Of a DNA stretch of 64,000 nt, positions 10,889 to 22,660 are shown piece after piece. Both the position numbers and the translations under genes were made by a program. Positions within the stretch are counted from its first letter, which is position 1; every line of letters begins with the position of its first letter. Below the pieces are notes generated by a model. It had not been told where the DNA came from and searched no databases. It saw only the letters and a program-made list of their open reading frames with translations. This stretch comes from Cryptomeria japonica (Eukaryota > Streptophyta > Pinopsida > Cupressales > Cupressaceae), in the NCBI RefSeq assembly GCF_030272615.1, contig NC_081410.1, positions 287,743,957 to 287,807,956 on the forward strand. The letters run 5' to 3'.

Positions 10889-11944
10889 ATGTCTTCTAAC
10901 TATTTCAGGAAGGACAGTCTGAAACTTGATGGAGCTAACTATGGCATATGGAAGATCAGGATGGAGACACATTTGAATTGTATTAGAAAGGACATATGGG
11001 ATGTTACAAAGAATGGTTATATTGCTCCTACTCAAGGTCAGCCTAATCCACCAAACATGGCTAAAGATGAGGAAAATGATTGCAAAGCAAGAGAAGCACT
11101 TTTGAGCATATTGTCAGATCAGCAAGTCATGGGATTATCAGATAGATCTATTGCTATAGCTATTTGGGATAAGTTGGAAACATTGAATGAAGGAGATTCC
11201 ACAATCAAAATTGCAAAACTTGAATGCTTCCAAGTTAGGTATGAAAATCTGAAAATGGAAGAAGATGAAATAATTTCTTCTTTTATAGAAAGAGTTAATG
11301 AAATTGTTCTGGGTATACAATGTTGTGGAGGAACCTTAAGTGAAGATGAGATTGTTTCTAAAGTTTTAAGAGATTTTCCACCGACATATAAAATGAAAGT
11401 TACTGCTATAAGTGAATTGAGAACAATGCCTAATGCATCAATATCTAGAGACACTTTGGTTGGAAAACTTTCAACTTTTGAAGTTGAGGAATTTGGTCCA
11501 GTTGCTACTATTAAGATAGATCTAGCTTTCAAAGCATCATCATCATTATCTGAGAAATCTGATTGGAAAGCCTTTTATGCAAGAGAAGTTGAAGCACTAT
11601 TTGCAAGGAAAATGCCTAAAGGTCTAGTTGGAAGTAAGTATGAAGGTAAAGCACCTTTTAAATGTTTTAATTGTGATAAGATTGGTCATATGGCTTCTAG
11701 GTGTCCTGATAGACATGCAATATTAAGAGAAGAAGCTAAAAGAACATATAAGCCTAACCCTAATTATCAGAGATACAAGTTTAAGAAGAATAGAGACAAA
11801 TCTTGTTATTATGCTGATGAAGGAGTTACTGATGATTCTAATGAGGATCCGGTAGACAATGGATGGGCTTTTGTTGCTATAACAGAAGATCAACCGACTC
11901 CTACTATTCAATCGGTAGAGCAAACCCTGGCAGCTAAAATTTAA
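10889..11944 (+). pseudogene. Copia N gag
   Basis: The ATG at 10889 is about 40 bases after the primer site and opens 351 codons. The N-terminus (KLDGANYGIWKIRMETHL) matches the Copia gag N-terminal domain; the middle (QVMGLSDRSIAIAIWDKLET) matches the UBN2/retrotran_gag family. A canonical zinc knuckle CFNCDKIGHMASRC sits at about residues 260-273 (11668-11709). Copia gag and pol normally form one frame; here a TAA at 11942 separates gag from protease. It would form the particle and bind RNA. Confidence 0.92.
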
Positions 11945-13458
11945 GATAAGGATGAATGGATTATTGATTTAGGATGTTCACATCACATGACTGGTGATAA
12001 GAGTAAATTTTTAACCTTTCAAGAATACAATGGAGGTCTAGTAAGATTTAGAGATTAATAAGCTTGTATGATCAAAGGAAAAAGAACTATATCTTTTTAT
12101 GGCAAGCACAATACTGATAATGTTTACTATGTTGAAGGTTTGAAGCATAATCTTTTGAGTTTTGGTCAATTAGTTGAGAAAGGATTTCAGTTACAATTCA
12201 AGAATGGTAAATGCAAAATCTTAAACAGAACTGGTTTGGAAATTGCAACCGGTAATCAAACTAGATGCAATATCTTTCATTTGAATAACAATGAGAAAGC
12301 ATGTTTGATTGCACATATTGATGAAAGTTGGTTATGGCATAAGAGACTTTGTCAGGTAAATTTTTATTGCATTGTGAAAATCAGTACACCTAAGGGAGTA
12401 AGAGATTTACCTAAGATTGTTAAACTTTTAAGAGTATTCCAGAAAAATCTAACAATGTTATTGATTTAATTTAAATTGACTTATGTGGTCCAGCAAGAAC
12501 TAGAAGTATACAAGGAGATAGGTATTTTATGCTAATCATTGATGACTATTCTAGAATGTGTTGGGTTACTTTTTTCAGGGAGAAATTTGAAGCATTTGGG
12601 AAATTCAAACTATTCAAGGTGATGGTAGAGAATGAAACTGGTGAGAAAATCAAATGTTTGAGATCAGATCAAGGAGGTGAATTCACATCTAAGGAATTTA
12701 ATACATTCTGAGAAGTGAATGGGATCAAAAGATAGTTATCAGAACCCTGAACACCCCAGCAGAATGAAGTTGTGGAAAGGAAAAACAAAACTATCTTGGA
12801 TGCAGCTAGAAGTATCATATCAGAAGCAAATCTACCTCATATTTATTGGAGAGAAGAGATCAATACATTAGTTTATGCATTAAACAGAGTTCACATCAAA
12901 GGTGAAACCGGTAAGACCCCTCATGAACCATGGTTTGGTAATACTCCTACTCTTAAATATTTCAGAATATTTGGAAGTAAATGCTATATTAGAAGAGATG
13001 AGTATATTGGAAAATTTGATCCTAGAAGTGATGAAGGAATATTTCTTGGTTATTCATCTAAGAGAAAGGCATATAGATGTTTTTACAAGAGATTGCAGAA
13101 AATTGTTGAGAGTGCAAATGTGAAGATTGATCAACAGTTTAGAGGAAATTCAAGGTACATAGACTCTGAACTGGCAATAGAGATAATGACAAATGAACGT
13201 ACTATGAGTACACTAGTACAAAATTTTGGATCCAGTTACACTGGCATCATCTAAGGATTCAACAGTTACTGAAGAACAACAACAAGTAAAAACACCTCAA
13301 TATGTAAGATTGAACCACTCTGAAGATTAGATAATTGGAAACAAATTTCAAGGAGTTATGACTAGAGGAAGATTGGCAAATGAAGAGGTATGTCTTATTT
13401 CTCAAATTAAACCTACATCAATTAATGAGGCATGTGAAGATAAATATTAGATTAAAGC
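11945..13458 (+). pseudogene. Copia N protease and integrase
   Basis: WIIDLGCSHHMTGDK at about 11960-12000 is the Copia protease site, with the usual D-S-G changed to D-L-G. The integrase zinc-binding part follows (WLWHKRL near 12331) but about 60-70 bases with its CxxC are missing near 12425, compared with element J. The core shows IDLCGPARTRS (first Asp, near 12475), RSDQGGEFTS (second Asp, near 12663) and VVERKNKT (Glu, near 12765). FGSKCYIRRDEYIGKFDPRSD and GIFLGYSS (near 12970-13050) are the typical Copia integrase C-terminal motifs. Several stops (about 11942, 12057, 12466, 12709, 12733, 13253) kill it. Confidence 0.9.
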
Positions 13459-14030
13459 TATGGAAGATGAATTGGAACAAATTGAAAGGAATAACACTTG
13501 GTCATTAGTTCCCCGACCTACAGACAAAAATGTAATTGGAACTAAATGGGTTTTCAGAAATAAACTTAATGAAGATGGCAAGGTAATTAGAAACAAAGAA
13601 AGATTAGTGTGTAAGGGCTATTCACAGAAAGAAGGAATTGATTACAATGAAACCTTTGCACCGGTAGCTAGAATTGAGGCAGTCAAAATTTTATTGGCTT
13701 TTGCAGCACATAAGAACTATAAAGTATATCAAATGGATGTTAAATGTGCATTTCTGAATGGAGATCTTGAGGAAGAAGTTTATATTGAACAACCTGGTGG
13801 ATTTTCTTTGACAGGTGACAAAGATATGGTTTGTAGGTTAAGGAAAGCTTTATATGGACTAAAACAAGCTCCTAGAGCTTGGTATGCTAGATTGGACAAA
13901 TATCTTTTGAAGCTTGGATACACTAAAGGTAGTGCAGACAATAATCTATACTACAAAGTGACTAATGATGACATCCTGGTTATTGAAGTTTTTGTTGATG
14001 ATATAATCTTTGGAGGAGAAGATGGATTGT
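13459..14030 (+). pseudogene. Copia N reverse transcriptase, N-terminal part
   Basis: [20 protein letters not shown], then [58 protein letters not shown] and [11 protein letters not shown] (FVDD catalytic box at about 13987-14000) are canonical Copia RT motifs in order, all in one open frame from 13460. The frame is cut at 14035/14036 by the solo LTR and continues at 15575. Confidence 0.93.
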
Positions 14031-14035
14031 GTAAA

Positions 14036-15569
14036 TGTTGGCATTTGGCATTATAACAGACAATGGGAGATTGTTGACATTTCAATAAGGATATTGAGAA
14101 GGTTGTTGATGATTATGGATATAACTGATTAAGGATGTTTACTATCTTAAAATTATTATTTTGTCATTGATGTCAAGAAATTAATTCTCTAATTCAGTAT
14201 GATGTTGCCATATCTTGAGAAGTATGATTTGATGAGTATAAAGATGTCGGTAAAAGACACAAAAAGAATATGATGAATAAGGGGATGAATAAGGTATTCA
14301 ATGGGCAACTATTACCGAGTCAGACAATGATGAGATCATGATGTTTAGATTGTTTTAACATCATACATATGTTGTAAATTGTAAGGTTAATACTATACTA
14401 TGTTACCAAGCAAAGAACCTAGTCGGTAAACCCTAAGGTTATTGCTATCGGTTAATGAAGGTGGAATGTCTACCGAGTGAAGTTTAGTATTTACCGAGTT
14501 GTTATCGAGTTGTTACCAAGTTGTAACTGAGTTGTAACATAATACATTAAATGGTTACATGCGTTATTTAATGAAGGAAGTTGATGAGCTGGAACTGATT
14601 AAATGATTGATATGTCATGCATGAAGTTTGTTAAAGAATCTATGGCAAAGGAAAATCGGCATGAAGATCTACAATGCAGATTGAACCGCATTACCCTAGC
14701 ACAAGTTCCAAGAAATGTATGCAAGTTCCTAGGCGGGGTAAAACATTTTTCAAATCAAATGATACATTGAACCTGGACAAGTTTGAAGTTCTGATGGCTA
14801 TGATTGATCATGGGAAGTGTGATCAAGGAGATTAAGCGGTTGGCGAATTGTTTATAAATAGGGAACTATTGCTAAACAATGTATGCGGGCAAATGTATGC
14901 ATAGGGATGCTACATAGTGATTACCAAGCACAGAAGCTTGAAGACCTATTTGAATAACAGAGTATAGAAGTCCAGCAGATGGACAAGATTAGTTCTATGT
15001 CTAGATTATATTGAGAAAATAAGAATCTGCTTTAGCATTTTAGATGTGAAGTTGCAAATAGATTTTTATTACTATTATTTTGTGAAAGTGATAGAAAATA
15101 TCTTAACCGAGTGGACTTAACAATCTTATTTGTAAAACCCTCTAGCAAGATGACATTCTGATTGAGTGTTCAAAATCATTTAACAAGGTCACTTCTAACT
15201 AGGTGAAGATCCTAATAGATCTGAGGGAAATCCCTTAACCAGGTCACATCTGGCAATGTGTTTGTAATCTTTAATAGGATTTTCTTTTAACCGAGCATAC
15301 TCTAGAAGAGTATATTTCTTAGTGGGTCTGAAATCCCACAGTGGTTTTTCCCTATTTGGGTTTCCATGTTAAATCTGGTGTTATGAGGTTTATGATGTTT
15401 ATATGCTTTAGAGTTTGCATGTTTAGCAGTTTTGGTTATATTACTGTAGTATATATTACCGAGGTTGAATCTGATGTTTTTATGGAAGATTAAGTTTGTA
15501 TGATTTACATCCCCCCTCTCATCTTGTTGGCTATTGGATCTGTACTTACATTAAGTATCAGAACTATCA
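14036..15569 (+). mobile_element. Solo LTR (1534 bp) inside N's RT
   Basis: The unit has TG...CA ends (TGTTGGCATTTGGC ... GAACTATCA) and a perfect 5-bp duplication GTAAA at 14031-14035 and 15570-15574; removing it joins the two halves of the RT. Inside are TTTTGTCATTGATGTCAA (near 14159) and CAGTGGTTTTTCCCTATTTGGG (near 15339), both common to LTRs here, and CCCCCCTCTCATC near 15512. Oddly, a PPT-like AATGGGAGAT followed by TGTTGACATT lies 27-46 bases inside the left end, and TTAAGTATCAGAAC, resembling a primer site, lies just inside the right end. Confidence 0.85.
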
Positions 15570-15574
15570 GTAAA

Positions 15575-16483
15575 GACTTTTCAAAAAAAATGCAACAAGA
15601 ATTTGAAATGTCTGTGATTGAGGAGATAAAATTCTTTTTAGGATTGCAGATTTCATAGACTGAAAAAGGTATATTCCTATGTCAATCTAAGTACTTGAAG
15701 GAATTACTAAAGAAAATTGGCATGGAAAACTCTAAACCGGTAAGCACACCTATGACTACAACTAATAAATTATCTTTGAAGCATGAATCAACACCTTTTA
15801 ATCCGACTAGATATAAGTCTATTATAGGAGGTTTACTGTATTTGACACAAACAAGACCTGATATTATGAATGCAGTATGCAGTGTTTCAAGATTTCAGAG
15901 TAATCCTAAAGAAAATCATGAATCAACAGTAAAAAGGATTTTCTGATACCTAGAAGGCACTACAAATCTTGGTTTATGGTATCCTGGAGATGAAAATTTT
16001 GATTTATGTGCATACACAGATGCTAATTGGGCAGGAGATGTAGATGACAGAAAAAGCACCACTAGTAGAGCTTTTTTTCTTGGTAGCAGACTAATTTCAT
16101 GGTTGAGCAAGAAACAAAGTTGTACATCGCTATCAACAACTAAATTAGAATATGTTGTAGCAGCTACAAATTGCACACAGGTATTATGGATTAAGAAAAT
16201 GTTGAAGGACATAAAGGTAAAATGCAAGGAACCTTTAACTATTTACTGTGATAATATGGCAAGAATTGATATATCTAAGAACCCAGTATTTCACTCAAAG
16301 ACTAAACATGTTTCTATCAAATTCAATTTTATGAAAGAGAATGTTGAAGCAAAAGAAGTGAAATTGGTTTATGTGAATACTAAAGAGCAGATTGCATATA
16401 TTTTTACTAAGCCTTTGCTTAAGGAAACTTTTGAATATCTCAGTGAGAAACTTGGAGTTCTACCCCCACTGGTAGAGACTTAG
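15575..16483 (+). pseudogene. Copia N RT C-terminus and RNase H
   Basis: Continues the RT after the solo LTR: KPVSTPMTTTNKL, YKSIIGGLLYLTQTRPDI, then the RNase H with AYTDANWAGDVDDRKST (first Asp, near 16012), SLSTTKLEYVVAAT (Glu, near 16130) and IYCDNMARIDISKNP (Asp, near 16240), ending KEQIAYIFTKPLLKETFEYL and a TAG at 16481. A TGA at 15943 and a few substitutions (TEAE to TKLE) break it. Confidence 0.92.
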
Positions 16484-16811
16484 ATAGTTGATGTTTGTCA
16501 TCAATCGACAAAATTAATAGAAAAATATTTTATTCTGACTTTGATGAGGAGAGCTACTTCTCAGGGGGAGTAGTTGGTATTTTGTATTTGATTTTGTTGC
16601 TTTGGAATTTGATGTCAAAGGGGGAGAGATATCTATGGAAAAACACATTATCTTTTGGAGAGATTATTCCTAGGGAAGAGACATTATGTATTTTGATTTC
16701 TGGTTAATGATCTCTTTGGGAGATTGTTGGTTTTTTGGTTTTTGGCATTTCTGTTTTGGCACTTTGATGGTTTTTCCATCTTGTGTTGCCATCAATGCCA
16801 AAGGGGGAGAT
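16484..16811 (+). other. N 3' non-coding region with three purine tracts, the last being the PPT
   Basis: After pol there are 328 non-coding bases. Three purine runs occur: TCAGGGGGAGTAG (16561), TCAAAGGGGGAGAGAT (16616) and CCAAAGGGGGAGAT (16798-16811). The last abuts the 3' LTR and is the polypurine tract. TTGCCATCAATGCCAA at 16786-16801 is the left arm of an inverted repeat whose right arm lies in the LTR at 16842-16857. Confidence 0.85.
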
Positions 16812-17866
16812 TGTTGGTATTTTGGATATGTTGATATGGTTTTGTCATTGATGTCAACACTTGTCAACACTTATTAGCACTTGGAGATCTTTGGTTATGT
16901 TCATCGACAAGTCTGTGACTTATGCACAATCATCAGTATTTGGTTCATCGATAGGTTCTATTATTCACCGACACTTGGAATGACTTGGAGACTACCTGGT
17001 TATGTTGAAGACATTATTTGATCACTTAGTTTTGGCGATTTGGTTCTTGGTCTATTTAGGTTTGTATATTTGTTGTTACCGACAAATAGGTCCAGGTTAT
17101 GCACTGACAAGCATATCTAATCCAGATCAGCACAACACGTTATGGAGATGATTTATTATTATTGTAAATGCATTGAGACGACATGATGCATCACTTATTA
17201 ATTTATTTGAAATTGATTTTATTGTAATACTCTTAGTGAGCTGACCTATTCAATTGGTCTTAGGTTATGGTATAAATGTAAGATCTCATTTGTGAGATTG
17301 ATATGCGATTGGAAAAAGGATTGTAATAGGGTATATGTGAAAATAAGCAAAGATATACACACATACATCTTTTGAAGGTTGAAGAAAGGTTTTGAGGAAG
17401 ATAATCAGAACTTAAGTGGTACTGAATCCAACATATGAAGATGCTATTTTAAGCAGTACATTATCATTGGATTTAACCATCCAATTGTTGTCAATGTGAC
17501 TCCCATTTTGTGATTGAGCAGTGAGCTCTAGGGAGCTGGCCTTTTTGCATGTGCAGACTCCATATTGTACACACATACTATCTACAGTAGTATCATTTGA
17601 TTGGGGGTAAGGCTTCCCACAATGATTTTTCCCCTTTCAGGGTTTCCACGTACAAATATTTGTGTTATGTGTTGTGGATATTATTGTCTTTCTGTTTCAT
17701 GCATTAATCTTTACTGGTACTACAATTAACTGATAAAACTGTCTACCAACATAAAGTTTGGTTTACCGACATTAAGAATTAAGTTTTGGTTAAGTTAATT
17801 TTGGTTTAATTTATTGGACAACTGATTCACCCCTCAGACCCTCTCAGTTGTCTCTAGTACCTAACA
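16812..17866 (+). repeat. 3' LTR of N (1055 bp)
   Basis: Starts TGTTGGTATTTTGGATATG and ends AGTACCTAACA, matching the 5' LTR with many scattered substitutions and small indels; the 5' LTR's C-tract is reduced to CCCCTCAGACC here. TATAAAT at 17271. Confidence 0.95.
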
Positions 17867-17871
17867 ATAAG

Positions 17872-18061
17872 TTGCTAGTGAAACATATACCGGTGACTGT
17901 GCATAAGCCAATATCCATACTGGGACCACAATGTGTTGGTTCAACAACAAACCAATATAACCAGAGTGCCAAATCAACAATGTAGACCTCTGGAAATATA
18001 AGTGTTGACATCAATGACAAAACCAATGCAACACATGATGAAGTCATCCATAATACCAACA
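17872..18061 (-). repeat. 5' LTR of Copia A, second part
   Basis: Resumes after the N insertion (target duplication ATAAG at 9797-9801 and 17867-17871). It contains TGTTGACATCAATGACAAAACC (18004-18025), the reverse of the motif near the start of all the Copia-type LTRs here, and ends TAATACCAACA at 18061. Beyond it, the Gypsy I gag frame begins at once, so A inserted into I. Confidence 0.88.
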
Positions 18062-18846
18062 ATATTATCAAATCGTTTGCCAATAAAGTCTTAAGAGACG
18101 ATTCATATGATTCCTCCAAAGGAGTGAAATCATGTTTAGGCTTTGAAAGCCAAGGTTTCTCTTTAAACCACTCTTTTGATTTTTTCAGATGGTTTTCCAT
18201 AGTAGTTTCAGCTACTTTGAGGGTTTGTGTGCCACTAGCCAGATTAAATATTATGGGATTTGATTTTGGTTTAAAATTTTCCACCACTCCATCATTAACA
18301 ATATTTTTTTTGTTAGCTTTTCCATATTTCTCGTATTTGTTCTTTTCTTTGGAACTAGAGCCTTGTTGTGTTTCTTTCCAAAGTAATATATCTCCTTTTT
18401 TTATAAACACATCTTCCATTCTGAGGGCACTATTTACCATTTTGTTGAATGAAGGTTATACTTGCATTTGGATATTGTATTTCAATTTAGGGATTAGGTT
18501 ATTGACAAAAATGTTCATCTTCTCAGAATCTGGTATAGGCTGTGAATATCTAGATAACATCTTTCTCCAACATTGAAGAAAAGTGAGAAAAGGTTCTCTT
18601 GTTTTCTATTTGGTATTACAAAGCTCGATCATAGTGATTGGATGACAAATGTTATAGGAGTATTGTTGGAGAAACAATTTGACTAGCTCCTCAAAATTTT
18701 TAATTCCCATAGGTAGCCTTGAAAACTATTCCATAGCTTGTCCTCCTAAACACCTCAGGAAAAGGCACATGAGATATGTTTGTTTGTGCATGAACCCCAT
18801 ACATAAAGCACAAAATTCTCTAACATGGTCTTGAGGATCTTCATTA
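18062..18846 (-). pseudogene. Gypsy I gag, distal part
   Basis: Minus-strand frame with LRCLGGQAME (near 18750), FEELVKLFLQQYSYNICHPI (near 18690) and NIFVNNLIPKLKYNIQMQV (near 18510) matches the retrotransposon gag family (PF03732 type) and, block by block, the gag of element F at 62540-62850. The far end, rich in Lys and Glu, is cut at 18061 by Copia A. The near end is cut at 18846 by Copia J. Two or three stops are present. The rest of the polyprotein must lie left of A, outside the window. Confidence 0.85.
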
Positions 18847-20063
18847 TGTTGGCAATTTGGTGGAATTAGTTATGTGTTGCATTGATGTTTTGTCATTGAT
18901 ATCAACACTAGCTAGTTGAATGCTTTACTGGCACCCTTCTAGTCCCGATAGGTTAAATGGTTTCTAGTTAACTTGGATCTGGTATGATCCGGTAGGCTTC
19001 GGTATAGTCTGGTGATGGAACTGGCTTGTTCATGATACTTATACTTATATCTGGTCAGTTGGTTTTGGTCTTGCGATCAGATTCTATCCTTCTTGCTTAG
19101 AAGATTGGTTTCTGGATCCGACAAGGGTTTCATTGGTCGAGCTTTTGATGGAGATTTTTGATGAATTGCATAAGCGGTGTTGGTGCAACTTCTGATGGAG
19201 TTTCAGGATGCTATTGGTGATCATGTTCGAGACTTGGCAGATGGAGATCATTGTTGAAGCGTGTGGACCTATACTTGGTCCCAGTTGATCTAGGTTATGG
19301 ACCGACTTTAATGTAACATGTGTTTAGGACCTATTGATGTATTTCTAGGATGTCTTATGTGTTGATATTACTTGTTTGGTATAAGGCTGACATGGTTTGT
19401 AATTATGTAATCAATTTATTATTTGGTGGCTGACTTGATTGTTTATGGTTGAGGGTTTTGTATAAATAGATTTAAGATCTTATTGTAGATCATCATGGTT
19501 AATGTAAGAGGTCATGGTCAAGGAATGTAATGTGTGAATAATGTAATATCATTCAGGTAGAGGAGTTGGTCGATCATTGGAGATTGAATTGGGTTTATGT
19601 AAGAGGATTTAGTCCTCCGATTTTGAGCTTAACTGGAACTGTACTCAGGCATAGGAGATGTTATCTTATGTATTTCAACACTTCTCAGGATTGTTTTCTA
19701 GATTTATATGTAGTTAGTGAGGCTCCTTTTGTGATGAACAGTGTGCTCTAGGTTGTTAGCCTTCCTGCAAGTGTAGGCCTCTTCATTGTAACTCACATTC
19801 TTACTACAAAAGTATTATCTGACAATGGGTAGGCTTCCCACCATGGTTTTTCCCTTGACCCAATTTTCCACATATAAATCTTGGTGTTGTGTGGATGACT
19901 TTTATTCTGTGATTATTGTTTATGCTTAATTGGATTAACTTCTATTCCGGTATTATTATTTTGGGTTTCAGTATTAAAGTTTTAATTGTTGAATGTTTTG
20001 TAATCTGTGACAACTGATTCACCCCCCTCTCAATTGTATTCTAGTTATTTGAATTGTCTAACA
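18847..20063 (+). repeat. 5' LTR of J (1217 bp)
   Basis: Starts TGTTGGCAATTTGG, ends GAATTGTCTAACA. Contains TTTGTCATTGATATCAACAC near 18889, a TATA region TATAAATAG at 19461, CCCACCATGGTTTTTCCC near 19838 and GATTCACCCCCCTCTC near 20019. Confidence 0.95.
19461..19469 (+). promoter_or_regulatory. TATA box of J 5' LTR
   Basis: TATAAATAG, conserved in the 3' LTR at 25262, at the same relative position as in N. Confidence 0.6.
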
Positions 20064-20065
20064 AT

Positions 20066-20078
20066 TGGTATAAGAGCT
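20066..20078 (+). promoter_or_regulatory. Primer-binding site of J, one mismatch
   Basis: TGGTATAAGAGCT, two bases after the LTR. It differs from the standard TGGTATCAGAGCT by C to A at position 7. Confidence 0.88.
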
Positions 20079-20121
20079 CTGGCCCTCTTTGGAGAAAGCT
20101 TAACCACTTGAGGAAGATCCT

Positions 20122-21235
20122 ATGGCGACTAACATTTCAAGTTCATCCAGTTCTATTAGAGCTATTGTTTGAGGGGATATTCTGAGGCTTGATGAAATAA
20201 ATTACATAGTATGGAAGATTCAAATGGATACTCATCTGAGATATCTTAGCAAGGAGATTTGGGAGATCACACAAAATGGTGTCACATGCTATAATCCAGG
20301 ATCTAGCAATCCTCCTCCGGCTAACTTGGACAAGGAGCTTGAGAATGATTGTAGAAGCCCTCTTGTGTGCCTTTTTTGATCAACAAATAATGGGATTAAC
20401 TGACAAATCATCTAGAAAGGCTATATGGGACAAGTTGGAGACTCTTAATGAAGGTGACCCTGTAGTGAATATTGCTAAACTTGATGGTTACTGGTTGAGA
20501 TATGAAAACTTGAAGATGGAAGAAGATGAAAGGATTATTGCATTCATGGAAAGGGTTAATGAGAAGGTTATAGGAATTCAATGTTGTGGTGGAACTCTAA
20601 GTGAAGATGAAATTGTTTCTAATGTCCTGAGAGCCTAACCACCAGCTTACAAAATGAAGGCTAATACATTTGTCAACAAAGATACCTTGGTTGGGAAACT
20701 ATCTGTTTTTGAGTTTGAGGAATTTAGACCTTCTGGAATTGTAAAGACTAAACCTGCTTTTCATGCATCTACATCTACAACGAGTAAGAAATACTAGAAA
20801 GCTTTATATGCAAAGGATTTAGAAGATATGAAGAGAGAAGATGATGAGTTTGAATAACTTGAAGCACTATTTTCTAGAAGAGTACCGACGGGACTAGTAG
20901 GAAGTAAGTATGAAGGAAGAGCACCTTTTAAATGTTTTGTACGTAATAAGATTGGTCATTTTGCATCTAGATGTCCTAAAAGGAATTGAAGATTTGAAGA
21001 AAGAGTTCAAAGATCATTTAATCCTAACTCTAGATATTAGAACAAATATAAGTACAAGAAAAATAGAGACAAATCATGCTACATAGCAGATGAGGAAGGC
21101 ATTATTGATTCAGATGATGAACCGGTAGAAGACTCTTCTAGTGGATCTGAGAATGGGAAGGAATGGGTTTTCCTGGCTATCAAGGAAGATGATCCAACAC
21201 TGGAAGAGAATGTACTTGAAGAGAAGGAACTTGGT
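20122..21235 (+). pseudogene. Copia J gag, broken
   Basis: ATG at 20122 gives MATNISSSSSS; a TGA follows near 20170 and a frameshift near 20365. The open part 20276-20638 carries IMGLTDKSSRKAIWDKLETL and QCCGGTLSEDEIVSNVL as in N gag. A zinc knuckle near 20935 reads CFVRNKIGHFASRC: the second Cys is now Arg. More stops occur at about 20637, 20796, 20856, 20986 and 21040. Confidence 0.88.
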
Positions 21236-22660
21236 GCTAAGATTGAAGACAAGGATGAATGGGTAATTGTCAGTGGTTGTTCACATCATATGACTGGAGA
21301 TAAAGGGAAGTTTTTGTCTTTGCAAGAATTTAATGGTGGACTAGTTAGATTTAGAGATGACAAAGCATATATGATCAAAGGAAAAGGAACTATATCATTG
21401 GATGGTAAGAACAACACTGACAATGTTTATTATGTTGTAGGTTTAAAGAATAATATTTTGAGTGTAGGACAATTGGTAGATAAGAGATTTCAATTACAGT
21501 TCAAGGATGGAAAATGCAAAATCATTAACAGATCTGGCTTGGAGACTGCAACTGGTACATATACAAAAGGCAATATATTTCATTTGAACTCCAGTGAGAA
21601 GACATGTTTGATTACATAGATTGATGAGAGTTGGCTATGGCATAAAATGTCATGTCATGTGAATTTTGATTGCATTGTGAAGATTAGTTCAACTAAGGCA
21701 GTTAGGGATATACCTAAGATTATGAAGACCTATAATCCGGTATGTAAAGAATGTCAAATGGGTAAATAGGTCAGAACCTCTTTTAGGAGTATACAAGATA
21801 AATCAAATTATGTTCTTGATCTTATTCATACTGATTTGTGTGGCCCTGCTAGAGTTAAAAGTTTTCGCAATGATAGATATTTCATGCTAATCATTGATGA
21901 TTATTCTAGAATGATGTGGGTTACTTTTCTGAGAGAAAAATATGAAGCATTTGGAAAGTTTAAAATCTTTAAGGCTAAAGTGGAAACTGAGACAGGATTG
22001 AAGATTAAATGTTTGAGATTGGATCATGGTGGAGAATTCACATCTGGTGAGTTTAATAACTTTTGTGACAAGCATGGTATAAGAAGACAATTTTCTGCTC
22101 CCCGAACACCTCAACAAAATAGAGTTGTGGAAAGGAAGAACAAAACTATCTTAGATGTTGCTAGAACAATGATGATGGAAGTTAATCTACCTTATATCTA
22201 CTAGAGAGAAGCAATGAGTACAACGGTTTATACATTCAATAGAGTACATATCAAGGGAGAAATCGATAAGACACCTTATGAATTATGGTTTGGAAATACA
22301 CCTACAACTAAGTATTTCTAAATTTTTAGTAGTAAATGTTATATCAGGAGAGATGATACTATTGGTAAATTTGATCCTAGATGTGATAAAGGCATATTTC
22401 TTGGTTATTTTTATGAAATAAAAGCATATAGATGTTATAACAAGAGTTTGTAGAGAATTGTGGAGAGTGCTAATGTCAAAGTAGATGAGTTGAACAGAAG
22501 TTGAATCAAAGTTTATGAGAAGGAAATGGAAGTGGAAATAACTATATCTGAACTGGTAGCACCTTTACCGGAACAGAGAGTTGAACTAGTTACTCTAGAA
22601 ACATTAGAGAATTCTATAGTAACTGAAGAACACGGAAGAGGAACAAAATGTTAGAAGACT
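21236..22660 (+). pseudogene. Copia J protease and integrase, broken
   Basis: Protease site reads WVIVSGCSHHMTGD near 21262: the catalytic Asp is replaced by Val. The integrase zinc finger (WLWHKMSCHVNF ... VCKECQMGK) near 21630-21770 is more complete than in N. The core shows IHTDLCGPARV (Asp, near 21827), RLDHGGEFTS (Asp, near 22020) and NRVVERKNKT (Glu, near 22120). Stops at about 21617, 21767, 22202, 22318, 22452 and 22502 interrupt it. Confidence 0.9.

Larger units (their letters stand above)
9802..17866 (+). mobile_element. Complete Copia element N with 5-bp TSD
   Basis: Two LTRs (9802-10831 and 16812-17866), a primer site at 10834-10846, gag-pol in Copia order (gag, protease, integrase, RT, RNase H) and a polypurine tract at 16800-16811. 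Perfect target duplication ATAAG at 9797-9801 and 17867-17871. The pre-PPT motif, large gap between RNase H and the 3' LTR, and LTR sequence suggest a SIRE/Maximus-like lineage, but I cannot place it firmly. The element is dead: several in-frame stops, a small deletion in integrase near 12425, and a 1.5-kb solo LTR inside the RT (14036-15569). Confidence 0.95.

Noticed and set aside
17844-18440. A single 198-codon minus-strand gene
   Set aside because: The open frame is a chimera: 18062-18440 is Gypsy I gag and 17872-18061 is the LTR of Copia A.
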